A stretch of DNA of 64,000 nucleotides from Vigna angularis (taxonomy: Eukaryota; Streptophyta; Magnoliopsida; Fabales; Fabaceae): contig NC_068973.1 of NCBI RefSeq assembly GCF_016808095.1, forward strand, positions 13,450,501 to 13,514,500, written 5' to 3'. This document shows positions 35,820 through 46,468 of the stretch, one piece after another. The number at the start of each line of letters is the position of its first letter. The stretch's first letter is position 1. Made by a program: the position numbers and the translations under genes. Under the pieces are notes generated by a model. That model had not been told where the DNA came from. It saw only the letters and a list, made by a program, of their open reading frames with translations, and searched no databases.

Positions 35820-36170
35820 CTTGGCCTATACATTTTGGATCATCTTAGCCTATGCAGGTCTGATACATCTTAGCCTATAGTGATCTAATACATCTCAGTT
35901 TATATTGGTCTGGTACATTTCGGTCTATGTTGGCTTGATACATTTCATCCTATGTTGGTATGTTACATCTCAGCCTATTGTGGTTTGGTACATCTCACTC
36001 TATGATGGCCTAAAACATTTCATCCTATAATGGCCTGAAACATCATGGCTTAAGATGACTTAGAACATCCTGACCTATGATGGTCAGGTACATCTCGACC
36101 TATGACAACTTAGAACATCTCAACCTATGATAACTTAGATGTTTTCAACCTAAGATGGTTCAGATCATTT
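35820..36170. repeat. 25-bp minisatellite array, about 13 diverged units
   Basis: Units start acatctcagcctatgatggtctgat with variation, at a strict 25-bp period in the middle of the array. Divergence increases toward the right end. Non-coding. Confidence 0.85.
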
Positions 36171-36599
36171 TGGTTAAAGTGAAATATAACCTAGGATAAA
36201 GAAGATTATACAAATCATTAATCAAGATTAATTAAGATAATTGTTGACAAATCCAGTCTAACCAGGTGAAGACTCGTAAGTCTAGAATAAATAACATTAT
36301 TAGTTATGTACTGGTTATTACAACATTTATAGTCTAGATATTTACGAAAGAAGGTAGAAGAATAATAAGTTTTTGTTGAAACCAGTTTGAAAGAGTCTTT
36401 ACATGTGTTTTTAGTCTAAGAACACTTTTTTAAATTATAAAATGTTTTAATAAACTTTAGTTTTCCCTCGTTTATAAGTAAATTGAAAAAAATAAAAATC
36501 ATATATCATAAATAAAGTTAATTTGATACATGGTTACGTGAACACTAAAAAAATTATATTTTCTTGGTCTTTCTTTTATTTTTCTTAAACTTTTCTTTC

Positions 36600-36745
36600 A
36601 GTTTCAAGCAAAATGCAAGAAGCTTGATCTTCTTGACATGAAGAAGACGGTTGATTCTTTACCTGCCAGTGGGTCTCTGCTAATAAAAGACAATCATGTT
36701 GACATGCTTCTCTCTCCTTTATTCCTCCTACAGACTCCCTGATTC
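36600..36745 (+). other. Orphan exon-like open frame
   Basis: A pyrimidine-rich tract ending tttctttcag is followed by about 47 open codons (QAKCKKLDLLDMKK, then SGSLLIKDNHVD) to a TGA. Codon use looks coding-like compared with the flanks. It ends about 30 bp before the Ogre-like LTR, so the retroelement may have cut a gene here. I do not recognise the protein. Confidence 0.3.
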
Positions 36746-36773
36746 CTTCTTCACCTGTTTCACCTATACCAGT

Positions 36774-38076
36774 TGTCGCAACTGGAATCGTGACGGGATA
36801 GCGACCCGAAAAACAAACGGGTTTGAGAAATAAATTTGTGGAGTCGCCACCATAGTTTATTATGGAAAAACTATGGAAAACCAAAAAAAATAAGACATGG
36901 TCTACGAAAAGAGATTTTCAGGTTCGGGAATCGGTTACGCGTAAGGAAGGTATTAGCACCCTATCGCGCCTGCCCAAAGGCAGTACCTTTAATTAAATGT
37001 AAAAGCTGACATGGTTTTTTTAAAATGTTTAATTTTCCCTAAAAAAATAATATAAAGAAACTATTAAGAGACAAAAAAATATTTTTTGTTTTATGAATCC
37101 AACAAGAATTGACCTTGGTCCTACGTACATCCATTTATAATGGACAATCAGGGATCACGTAGTTCTTTATCTAGAAAAATGTTTGTGAGTTTGTGTAAAA
37201 AAAACAATTATTATAGATTGATTTGGATTTTTGAAAAGTGAACACAAAAAAAAGATTTGGTTTAACAAGATTGATATTTTTTTTATTTTAAAGATTTTTT
37301 ATTTTTTTTTATTTTAAAGAACGGTGGGAAAGAGGAAAGAAACCGACCATAGGTCGACGCGTACTTATACTTCAAAAATCATGATTTTTAAAAGAACGTC
37401 ATTTGTGTATAAAAAAAAATAAAACCTTTAAAAAAACCTTCAAATTGCAACAAAAAGATAAAAAAAAAAAAGGTGTGAAGATGACGTACCTTTTCAGCTT
37501 TCAATACTCCCTAATTCTTCCTTGGTAGTTTCTGTTGGCAGAGTTCCTCTAGCGTTACTTTTCTCTATCTTCTCTCATACATTTTCTATCTTCATTATTT
37601 CATAGTGTCTCTCTTTATTTTTCCGTCCCCCTCTCTCTATGACCGAGTGCGTATTTATACACACAATGTAATATTATGGGAATCTTGCCTTAATTGTGAA
37701 TTAATTGACAATAAAACAAAATAGGGAAATATTTTCTTTAATTGTGAATTAAATAAAACAAAATAGGGAAAAAAATGGTCATGATTGCCAGAAAACAAAT
37801 AATATTCAAAAACATTGATTATCATTATCGTCAGAAAATCATATTTTCCTCTTTAAAAGCAACTGATGCAACAAATCATATTAATATACCATTTTAATTA
37901 TTGTTTATAATTATTAGCATACCATTAATTCAAATTATTACCATATTAAACTAACATTTCAAAAATATTGTGTTTGATATTATTTTATCCCTTTTTACCC
38001 ACCATTAATTATTATTCTCTTATTATATTTTTTATTTTTATTGATTTATTTACCCGGACGAAATTGGGTGTTGACA
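36774..38076 (-). repeat. LTR (3' LTR) of an Ogre/Tat-like Ty3/gypsy element, 1,303 bp
   Basis: On the minus strand it runs from TGTCAACACCCAATTTCGTC to CCAGTTGCGACA (TG...CA). It is preceded by the purine-rich tract aaataaagaggggcagc at 38077-38093, which fits a polypurine tract. A TATA-like tatttatac lies near 37650. The gggaatcggttacgcgtaag and gtattagcaccc blocks near 36930 are familiar from legume gypsy LTRs. The matching 5' LTR was not found in the window. Confidence 0.8.
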
Positions 38077-38093
38077 GCTGCCCCTCTTTATTT
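38077..38093 (-). other. Polypurine tract of the Ogre/Tat-like element
   Basis: Minus-strand aaataaagaggggcagc immediately precedes the LTR start. It primes plus-strand DNA synthesis in LTR retrotransposons. Confidence 0.7.
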
Positions 38094-38299
38094 GGATTTT
38101 GCTGAATAACATGAACCTTAGAGTTTTTGTGTTATCACAGTAAAAGCTAAATAAAGATAAAGACGCTAATTTCGTTCGGGTCTAAAGAAAAGGAAAGAGA
38201 TTACCTCGAAGCGTACCTGGTAGAGCATGTGGCAACCTTGTGGACCTTGCTGAAAAGTCGTGACCCCTGTGGAGGGTGTGTCATACCCTAGGAACTTTG

Positions 38300-39335
38300 T
38301 TCGTAAAACTTGCTGGTGAGGCGCACGAACCTCGTAAAATTAAATGGTGAGGCGCAGGAACCTCGTATAACTTGATGGTGAGGCGCAGGAACCTCGTAAA
38401 ATTAAATGGAGAGGCATACGAACCTCGTAAAATTAAATGGTGAGACGCAGGAACCTCGTAAAAATAAATGGTGAGGCGCACGAACCTCGTATTACTTGAT
38501 GGTGAGGCGCAGGAACCTCGTAAAATTAAATGGAGAGGTGCACGAACCTCGTAAAATTAAATGGTGAGGCGTAGGAACCTCGTAAAAAATAAATAGAGAG
38601 GCGCACGAACCTCGTATAACTTGATGGTGAGGTGCAGGAACCTCGTAAAATTAAATGGAGAAGCGCACGAACCTCGTAAAATTAAATGGTGAGGCGCAGG
38701 AACCTCGTAAAATTAAATAAAGAGGCGCACGAACCTCGTATAACTTGATGGTGAGGCGCAGGAACCTCGTAAAATTAAAGGGTGAGGCGCACGAACCTCG
38801 TAAAAAATTAAATGGAGAGGCGCACGAACCTCGTAAAATTAAATGGTGAGGCACAGGAACCTCGTATAACTTGATGGTGAGGCGCAGGAACCTCGTAAAA
38901 ATAAATAGAGAGGCGCACGAACCTCGTTAAATTAAATGGTGAGGCGCAGGAACCTCAAAAAATTAAATAGAGAGGCGCACGAACCTCGTAAAAATAAATA
39001 GTGAGGCGCAGGAACCTCGTAAAATTAAATAGAGAGGCGCACGAACCTTGTAAAATTAAATGGTGAGGCGTAGGAACCTCGTAAAACTTGATGGTGAGGC
39101 GCAGGAACCTCGTAAAAATAAATAGAGAGGCGCACGAACCTCGTAAAATTAAATGGTGAGGCGTAGGAACCTCGTAAATTAAATAGAGAGGCGCACGAAC
39201 CTCGTAAAATTAAATAGAGAGGCGCACGAACCTTGTAAAATTAAATGGAGAAGCGCACAAACCTCGTAAAATTAAATGGTGAGGCGCACGAACCTCATAA
39301 AAAATAAATGGTAAGGCGTACGAACCTCGCAAAAT
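38300..39335 (-). repeat. About 31-bp tandem array in the 3' untranslated region of the Ogre/Tat-like element
   Basis: Roughly 33 units alternate between gaggcgcaggaacctcgt and gaggcgcacgaacctcgt, separated by aaaattaaatgg- or ataacttgatgg-type spacers. The array lies between integrase and the polypurine tract. Tandem repeats at this place are known in Ogre-type elements of legumes and can seed satellites. Repeat-peptide open frames here are artefacts. Confidence 0.9.
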
Positions 39336-39800
39336 CTTTTTTTTTTGGGTGCCAGGATAATAACTAGGCTTTGGTACTAGAATGAAAACTAGGCTTCGGT
39401 GCCAGGATGAAAACTGGCTTTTTTTTTTTTTTTTTTTGAAAATTCTGAATTTTGTCACTGATGTATTTTGTATTCTATCGAATTCACGAATTCCTGTTGA
39501 ATATTGGCGATGCATGGTGTGTCATGTTTTTCCTATGATGATGCCTGCACTATGATGAATGCATGAATGTATGGGTGAAAATTCATGTGAGACCCAAATA
39601 CCTCCCGTTTTGTTTTAATTCCACGACATCCTTTAAGAATACACTCGCACCCAGTGAATCTACCTGTGATGCTTATTATTTTTGGGAGGCATTTTGAAAG
39701 TTAAGAACGTCCTTATGAAAGAGATGAAAAAAGATTTATTGGATAAAAACAATATAATATTGCCAATTTCACTTTAAAAGCATTCCCTATCATGGAATCA

Positions 39801-40640
39801 TTAGAATTTTTTTACTACGCTAGAATTAACTGGCACAGGCAACCCCTCTCCATCCATTCTGGTGAGAATAAGTGCACCACCACCAAAAGTCTTCTTTACC
39901 ACATACGGGCCTTCATAATTTGGAGTCCACTTGCCCCTATGATCCTTTGGTATTGGCAAAATCTTTTTTAGGACCAGTTCACCTTCTTGGAATTCCCTTC
40001 GCTGGTATAGTTGTCCATGGCATGTTGCGGTCAATCTTTTTTCAATGAGATTGAGTTGATCAAACCAGGTTTGAACTCAATCTACTTCTTCTAACTAGTT
40101 TCCACTAACACTTGTAGGGATGGGATTTCTACCTCGAAGTGTAGTGCTGCTTTTGTTCCATATACCAAAGAAATAGGTGTTGCCCCAGTCTACATGCGTA
40201 CCGATGTGTAGTAACCGAGTAAATCGAAGGTACAATCCTCTTGATATTTTTTTTATTAACGGCCTTGACTGCCCCATTCATTTTTGGGCGATGATGTGAA
40301 GTTTGATTGTTCAGGTTTGCGGTGATGAGAAATTATCTTTAAATCATGATAGTCGACACACATTTGCTCATTATCGTCCTTCTTCGACATGATACTTGCA
40401 ACCTATTGCGAGTATTTTGCCCCGGCTAAGAATCTCGCATCGAACTGTTTTCGTACTTCATCATTGATTCTGATGACATTCTAATAGTAACTCGTGTTGA
40501 ACTCTTTCTTCATGCTAGTGTCGATCTTTACCTCCTATCTCTCGCTTTCTCCTCCTATATTAAAGATTTCAACCTCTCCTTGATGGGGTTTTATTTCTTT
40601 AGAATCTTACTTCACCAATCTCATTACCACTGGAGAGGGT
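39801..40640 (-). mobile_element. Ogre/Tat-like pol remnants (RT pieces and integrase C-terminus)
   Basis: Integrase C-terminal module at 40034-39801: FQEGELVLKKILPIPKDHRGKWTPNYEGPYVVKK. An integrase piece is at about 40240-40095 (GYYTSVW, then GATPISLVYGTKAAL). RT-like text at about 40640-40310 includes NEQMCVDYHDLK. Stops and frameshifts interrupt each piece, and the integrase core, RNase H and most of RT are missing, so it is a deletion derivative. Confidence 0.8.
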
Positions 40641-41880
40641 TATGGGTCAATCATAATCATCTTCCATGTTATTGATAGGGAGCTCAAAATTAGGAAACTC
40701 AACATTATTGTTTTCAAAACATTCATTGTCATATTTGTATTATTTGAGTTAAAAAATTTAAGCCACGAGATGATAAAAAAAATGAAACAAATATGATTTA
40801 ATGTTAAACCAAATGCAAAAGAAAATGTCAACCCGTAACGCACGAACCCCAAGGCTCCGGGCAAAGCAGTGAGGTTAATTAAAAACGATTACATTCAATA
40901 AGCATCACAGACAAATTCTTTATCTTTCAGCCCTTGGGTTTGCAAATACATCTTCTTCTTTATCCTTGTGATATATTTGTAGGAAATTTTTGTCGATCAG
41001 ATCTTGGAGAATGCTTCTAAACCTGGTACACTCATTAATGATATGTTCGGCTCCTGGACAGATTCCACATGCCTCGCCGAGGCCATCTCCACCCCTTAAC
41101 AAACCCAATCTTATCAGCGTTTCAAAAATGACCATTTTAGAACTACAAATTTTACTAACATCCTGCACTAGCCTGTGTCGTCCAACCTCGATGGCATTTG
41201 TTGAGGTATTTTCGTGCTCGGCAAGGGGATTGACTTCAACACTAGGTTTGTCTTCTTGGAACTTCAGCCATCCTGCATCAATTAGCGATTGTACTTTGAA
41301 CTTAAGACCCATGCACTTTTCAGTCGAATGGCCAATGCTTCCCCCATGAAAATTGCATCTTGCATTTGGATCATAATTATGGGGGTATGGAGGTTGTAAA
41401 GGTTTCATGGGATGAATACTGGCCATGTATTTCTTTAAAAGATGAGGTAACAATTCCGTGTACGTCTTAGGAATGGGAGTGAAACTCTTCTCTGGTTCCC
41501 TCCTAGGATGAGTGTTCTGACCAACATTCCGATCAGGACCCATGCCAACTCTTGCTCTCCAAGCATTATTTGAAGCCTGTGGTGGTGGATAATATCCTGG
41601 CGGTTGAGATTTAATTTGGGGACCAGGCGTTGTGTTGTTCACATAAGGAGGATAACTCGAGCTTGGTTGATAGCTATGTGTGGGCGCATGACCTCCCCAC
41701 ATGGGTATTGCTGATGTTGCATGCACTCCCCCTTCTTTCTCTTTCCCTGGATTAAAAATAGATTTCTTCGGAGTGGTGGCTTGAGATATAATTTTCCCAC
41801 TTTTCAATCCGATTTCGATTCTTTCGCCTATGATGATGATATCAGCGAAATTAGAAGACATGTTGCCACTCGTCAAGAAG
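40641..41880 (-). mobile_element. Ogre/Tat-like gag, truncated at its N-terminus
   Basis: An open frame of about 320 codons from about 41880 down to 40920. It begins at the SSNFADIIIIGERIEIGLKSGK block, passes through a Pro-rich middle, then a zinc-knuckle-like CNFHGGSIGHSTEKC and LIDAGWLKFQ, and ends with a second Cys/His cluster (CGICPGAEHIINECTRF). This is the C-terminal half of gag in the Tat/Ogre lineage. The residues upstream of the SSNFAD block in the same frame come from unrelated AT-rich DNA, so the 5' break is near 41880. From 40860 to 40641 a degenerate gag-pol linker (NFELPINN) continues. Confidence 0.8.
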
Positions 41881-42479
41881 GAAAAGTGACACACAAATAG
41901 ATGTAGTGTAATTTTTTTATGATACATTTTTATTGAATCGTGATAGTTTTTAAACACATGAAAATACAATCTTGATAAAGTACAAAAATAATGATTAAAA
42001 ACAAAATATTAAGCTACTAAAAATAAAAACTACATAATTTATTTATATTTATATTAATAATAAATATTACATCTAAATAATCTAAATTATCAATTTTTAT
42101 CTTATTTTTATCAAATAATATTGTTTAGTCCAAACTAATAAAATAAGACTTAAATAAAATTATTAATAAATTCTTAAAATTTAAGTTTAATTTAACAAAA
42201 CCTTCCATAAACTTACATTTTCCAACTTTCATTCTATATTCTAGCTTTCCATATACATCATCCTAAATCAAACTTGGTTCTTTCAATAAAAGTTAGATTC
42301 TTTATTTTCTTCATGTTGATGGCTCTACATTTCACCTTGATTGACCTCTTTAATACTTTGATTTCATTATGATCAACCTCTTCTTGATCTTGACTATTTT
42401 AACATTTACTTATTTGTTCTTTGTTCTGATCGTCTTCTCAATTACACTTTACCAAGTTACTCACATTCTTCACTTCTAG
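41881..42479. other. AT-rich DNA, no gene seen
   Basis: Separates the truncated Ogre-like gag from the copia gag relic. No LTR or coding sequence was recognised. Confidence 0.5.
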
Positions 42480-43020
42480 TATTGAGTTCCCCTCGTCTAT
42501 TATTGTCTTTAAATAATCATCAATTGAGCTACCATCATTCATTATCATGTTCTTCATGCCCGTACCCAAAATATTGTTCTTCATCATTTGACCCATGTCC
42601 AAAATATTGTTCTTCAGCTCGAGAACATAATAGACATACTTTATTTCTTCAATGGTGCCTCAATACACTCGAAGTCATCCATCAGAGATCTCAAGATCTT
42701 TTTTGCAAAGTTAGGTGGCATTTCTTCTCCATTCATTTCGAGTTGGTTGACCACCTTTTGCACCTGAGCTATAAAACTTCGCAACCCTCTCCTTTTCATC
42801 CATCTCTAGATGTGCAAACTCTCTTCTGAGAGCTTGTACTCGGGCTTGCGTCACGCGGTAGTCTTCTTTATATACAACCTCCATAATTTTTCAGGCCTCC
42901 TTCATTGATGTTGCATTCACTATTTTTTCAAACCTTGATTCGTTCACTACATTGTACAAAAAATACAATGTCAACCCCTCTCTCCTACGCATTTTCTTCA
43001 ATGTAGTGATTTGTGATTTA
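42480..43020 (-). mobile_element. Ty1/copia gag relic
   Basis: Minus-strand translation gives the order ESRFEKIVNATSMKEAWKIME, VVYKEDYRVTQARVQALRREF, then AHLEMDEKERV. This is the UBN2-type copia gag pattern. Frameshifts occur toward the low-coordinate end. No other pol part is next to it. Confidence 0.65.
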
Positions 43021-43319
43021 TAACTCTCAGATTTTGCACCTTTAATTGTGTTTAGAAGTCTAGGTTAGTGTATTTTAGTCTTTAATTGTTTAGAATTGGG
43101 ATAAATTTAGGTTTTTCTTTAAAATCTTTAGTTTTGTAAAATTTTAGTTAAAAATAGGTTTTTAGGAGTATATTTTTTTAGTCTTTGTTAATAAATAGGA
43201 AATTAGTATTTTTGGAAAATATTTTAATAAACATTCTTTTCTTTATTTTGCTTAAAAAGGTTTTTAATTTTTGTTGTCTTTGTTTTTAATTTCTAATTGT
43301 TCTTTTTGTTCATAGTTGA

Positions 43320-45330
43320 AATGAAATTCTAGGATTGGGCCTTGATTGGGCTGGCTGTTCTGCACTACTGGATTTGACGTTGCCAGGCCGCTACTGCTGC
43401 AATGGAACTCCAAATTTAGTGAATTGGGCCATTGGCTGGATAATTGGAAGTTGCTCTTGATGGACTGCTGATGATGGTTGATGAAGAGTGGGCTGCTACT
43501 GCCACATTTGGGGAATTAGGCCTGCATTTTAATTTATGCTCTGCGTTTTGAAGGATGGCAGATTTAGCTGAAAGGGAAATGGGCTTATTTTGCACGGGCC
43601 AAAGATTAATGAAACACAGTGTTTCAATCTTAGCTGAAGCTGCCTTGCTTTGGGGTTCTTACTTCGTGATTCATTTGGAAGAAAAGGTAGTTTTCTTCCA
43701 GCCAGGGTTCCTAAGAGCAACTAGAGAGAAGATGAAGACGAAGTTGGTGCACGTGTAGAGGAGAGCTCCATGTTTGCAAACCTGCCCGAAGAAGAAGCAT
43801 GTGACGGAAGTTGACCGGTGGAAAGGAAAATTTGATCGGAGGGCTTGGAAAGAAAGATGAAGGTTGGTCGTCTAATAAAGAAAGCGTCGCAAGCAAGTCT
43901 CCTCTTTTCTCTCTTCCATTTTCTTTTTCCTCTATTTTCAACCGTATATAAAGGGGTTCTGCCATGTAGATAACAGACTTTCACGGAGACGAGACACTTA
44001 GATTTTTTTCAGTTTACATTGTAGAGTAGATAGAGAGGACGTGAGAGCTTAGGGTTTACGCGCTTTCGGTAGCTTCGAGTTTCTTGCGTTCTCGCTCGCA
44101 TTTTGTTCGGTACATTTTCATGTAACTTTGTTCCTTGTTAGTAATACTTCCTTTTGATGTTTCCATGTGTTGAGCGTTTGATGATTTTGTCATTTTGATT
44201 TTTCCATCATTATTGTGTTCTTGATTGATGATGTGAGAGTCGTTTCTAGTTTTGTTTTGTAAAAAATTCTGATTTGGACTTTGTGACTCCACACAGTTGA
44301 AATTCCTTAGGGAATTACATGACTCCAAGTGAGCATGACTTATCGAGATGTCTTCTCGAGTTGGAGATGAGTCCAATGAAAGAAAAAATATTGTAATTCG
44401 TATTTTGTTTTTGTCAGTTCATTTTAATTAGGATTTTATATGTTTGAGAGTATATTGCATGTTTCAATTACATTTAGATTAGGTTTTGCATCTGGTGATG
44501 ATTACGAATATGAATTAGGAGTTGAATTTGTTGTGATTTGGTATAGTGAGTAGACATTTACACACTTTAATTTTTGATTTGGAACTTAAATACCACACAG
44601 TGGGTATGACTACACAATATGTCTTCCTGAGTTGTAAATGACTACTTTTCTACACTGACTTTGGCACTTTTGGTTCTTATTCATGGTTCTAATCAACCAA
44701 TCTGTTTCTACTCATTAGTTTAGGTGTTCGTTCATTTGATTTCAGTTTTAGTTGAAAATATTAACATAATTGTTCTTGATTACTTCTGTTTAGAGTAGGA
44801 TTTGATGATTCATTTTAGGTTTTATGTTTTACATTCTAATTCAGATTTGATGCTTAGTTTAGGAATATCTCTTGACTGTTAATGCATTCTTTTAGACTTA
44901 GGTTTTGCTTCTATTATGTAGTTTTGTTTCAAAGAGTTTCTTTCCTTATTTTTTTTTAGCATTTGAGTTCTATTTAGATTGTATAATATCTGTTATCTTT
45001 CAGTTGTAGGTAGTTATAATAAATAGGTTTTATTTCTGTTTTGAGTAGTTTAGACTGTTATTTTCTTTTATTGCATTTCAATTTCTTTATTCTTTTAAAT
45101 AGATTTTAGTATAGACTAGTTTCAATTCTTTTATTTTAGTTTCATTCATTTTAAATGTCCCCACTTGTTTAGTAGTTAGTAAGTAAATAATTAGTAAATA
45201 AACACAAGACATTAACTGTACACTTTAATCTTAACTTTGTTGAGTCCTAGGATTGATATTTTGGTCATCCCTATGCTACATTAGTGGGGACCAGACTTTG
45301 TTCTACCTTAGGCGACTAAAAGGCAGTTTA
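43320..45330 (+). mobile_element. LTR/leader-like region with TATA box, probable retrotransposon remnant
   Basis: A TATA box, tatataaagggg, at 43945-43956 is followed by a long non-coding leader with poly-T stretches. It ends in gagtcctaggattgatattttggtcat near 45245, a type of text I associate with the region before gag in plant LTR elements. No protein was recognised. The assignment is inference; a host non-coding transcript is an alternative. Confidence 0.4.
43945..43956 (+). promoter_or_regulatory. TATA box (tatataaagggg)
   Basis: Strong TATA consensus in a local GC-richer setting on the + strand. About 30 bp downstream lies a pyrimidine/A region suitable for a start site. The driven transcript is unknown. 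Confidence 0.45.
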
Positions 45331-46079
45331 ACAGTGATGTATTCATCTACATCAAGGCTTTTCACATGATTTTCCTAGCTAACACCTTGCATATCAATTA
45401 TATTTCCCAAACATAACAGATGTACGGGTACGTTTGCATTAGCTTTAGAATATATCAAGAGGTATGGTCCAATGAATAAATAATTCACTTGAAAACTTAT
45501 GATTCATGACGTGAATAAGGCCAAGAATGTTTCAACTTTGGTGAATCACTAGAATATTAGAAAACTTAATTTACCCTTACAATATACATATAATAATTCA
45601 AGATATCAATAAGGCATATTTATCTTCTAACAAAATATGCACGACTAATGAGTAATAAAACATTAAAAGGACAATTCCCTTCACTTCTCTTTGGGGCTAG
45701 CCAAGAGGTATCACAACAACACAACAATTTTAGAGAAGAACTTGCAACATAACATATATTGGAAATCAAGATCTCTCTTCTTTCACAAATTTCAAATCAA
45801 CAATATCAACATAATCAAGCTCAAAAATATGGTTTCTATTTAAATACATGAAAACCCTAAATTTATGGAAATATAATATAATCCAACATACCTTCTTCCT
45901 ACTTTGATAAACTTCACCCTCTTGACCAACTCCCTCTATTGCAACAATACCTACATTACCAAATAAGGTCCAAAAGTATTAGAATACCACCAAAAAAACA
46001 CAACAATCCCTAAATGATAAAAAAACATTAAAAAAGAAATCAAACCCATCGAACAACAATAAAGGATTGACGAAAGGAA
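45331..46079. other. Intergenic DNA, no gene seen
   Basis: No coding frame and no recognised repeat. Confidence 0.5.
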
Positions 46080-46456
46080 TGACGGGAAGCTTAAAGAACC
46101 TCGTCAATGGTGGTTTCGCCTTTTGTTGGTGCTTCGGAATAGCGGACGGCGACAGACAAGGCTTTGGTTAACGGTGGGAGTTCGATGAACGGTGGAAAGT
46201 TGGCCAATGGTCGGTTATGCTCAGGCGACACTTGTGGCTGGGAAGACGCTCTCTCTAGGGTTCTCTCGCGAAAATGAGATTTCTAATTTTTGAAATCCAA
46301 AAATAAAGCCTGTGCAATCAAAACCCCTTAACCCCATCTGACTTCCATTTCCACGTCTTTTCAATTTTTAAAATCTCTTTCACATGGATCAATCAGAGCG
46401 CGACACGTGGTTGTGTCAAAATATTGTCAAAAATTGGTGTCAAAGTATCATTATCC
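46080..46456. mobile_element. Truncated copy of the long-TIR Mutator-like element (right end)
   Basis: Matches 48090-48552 in the same orientation: a gaacggtgg-rich part, the gattt(c)taatttttgaaa-ccaaaaataaagcc block, and the end gtgtcaaa-tatcattatcc. The left part of this copy was not found. Confidence 0.6.
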
Positions 46457-46468
46457 TATATATTATAT

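Noticed and set aside
38281..39515. Regular short repeats looking like a CRISPR array, and repeat-peptide open frames on the minus strand
   Set aside because: The spacers are not unique, the array sits in a plant retrotransposon 3' region, and the peptides are translations of the tandem repeat.
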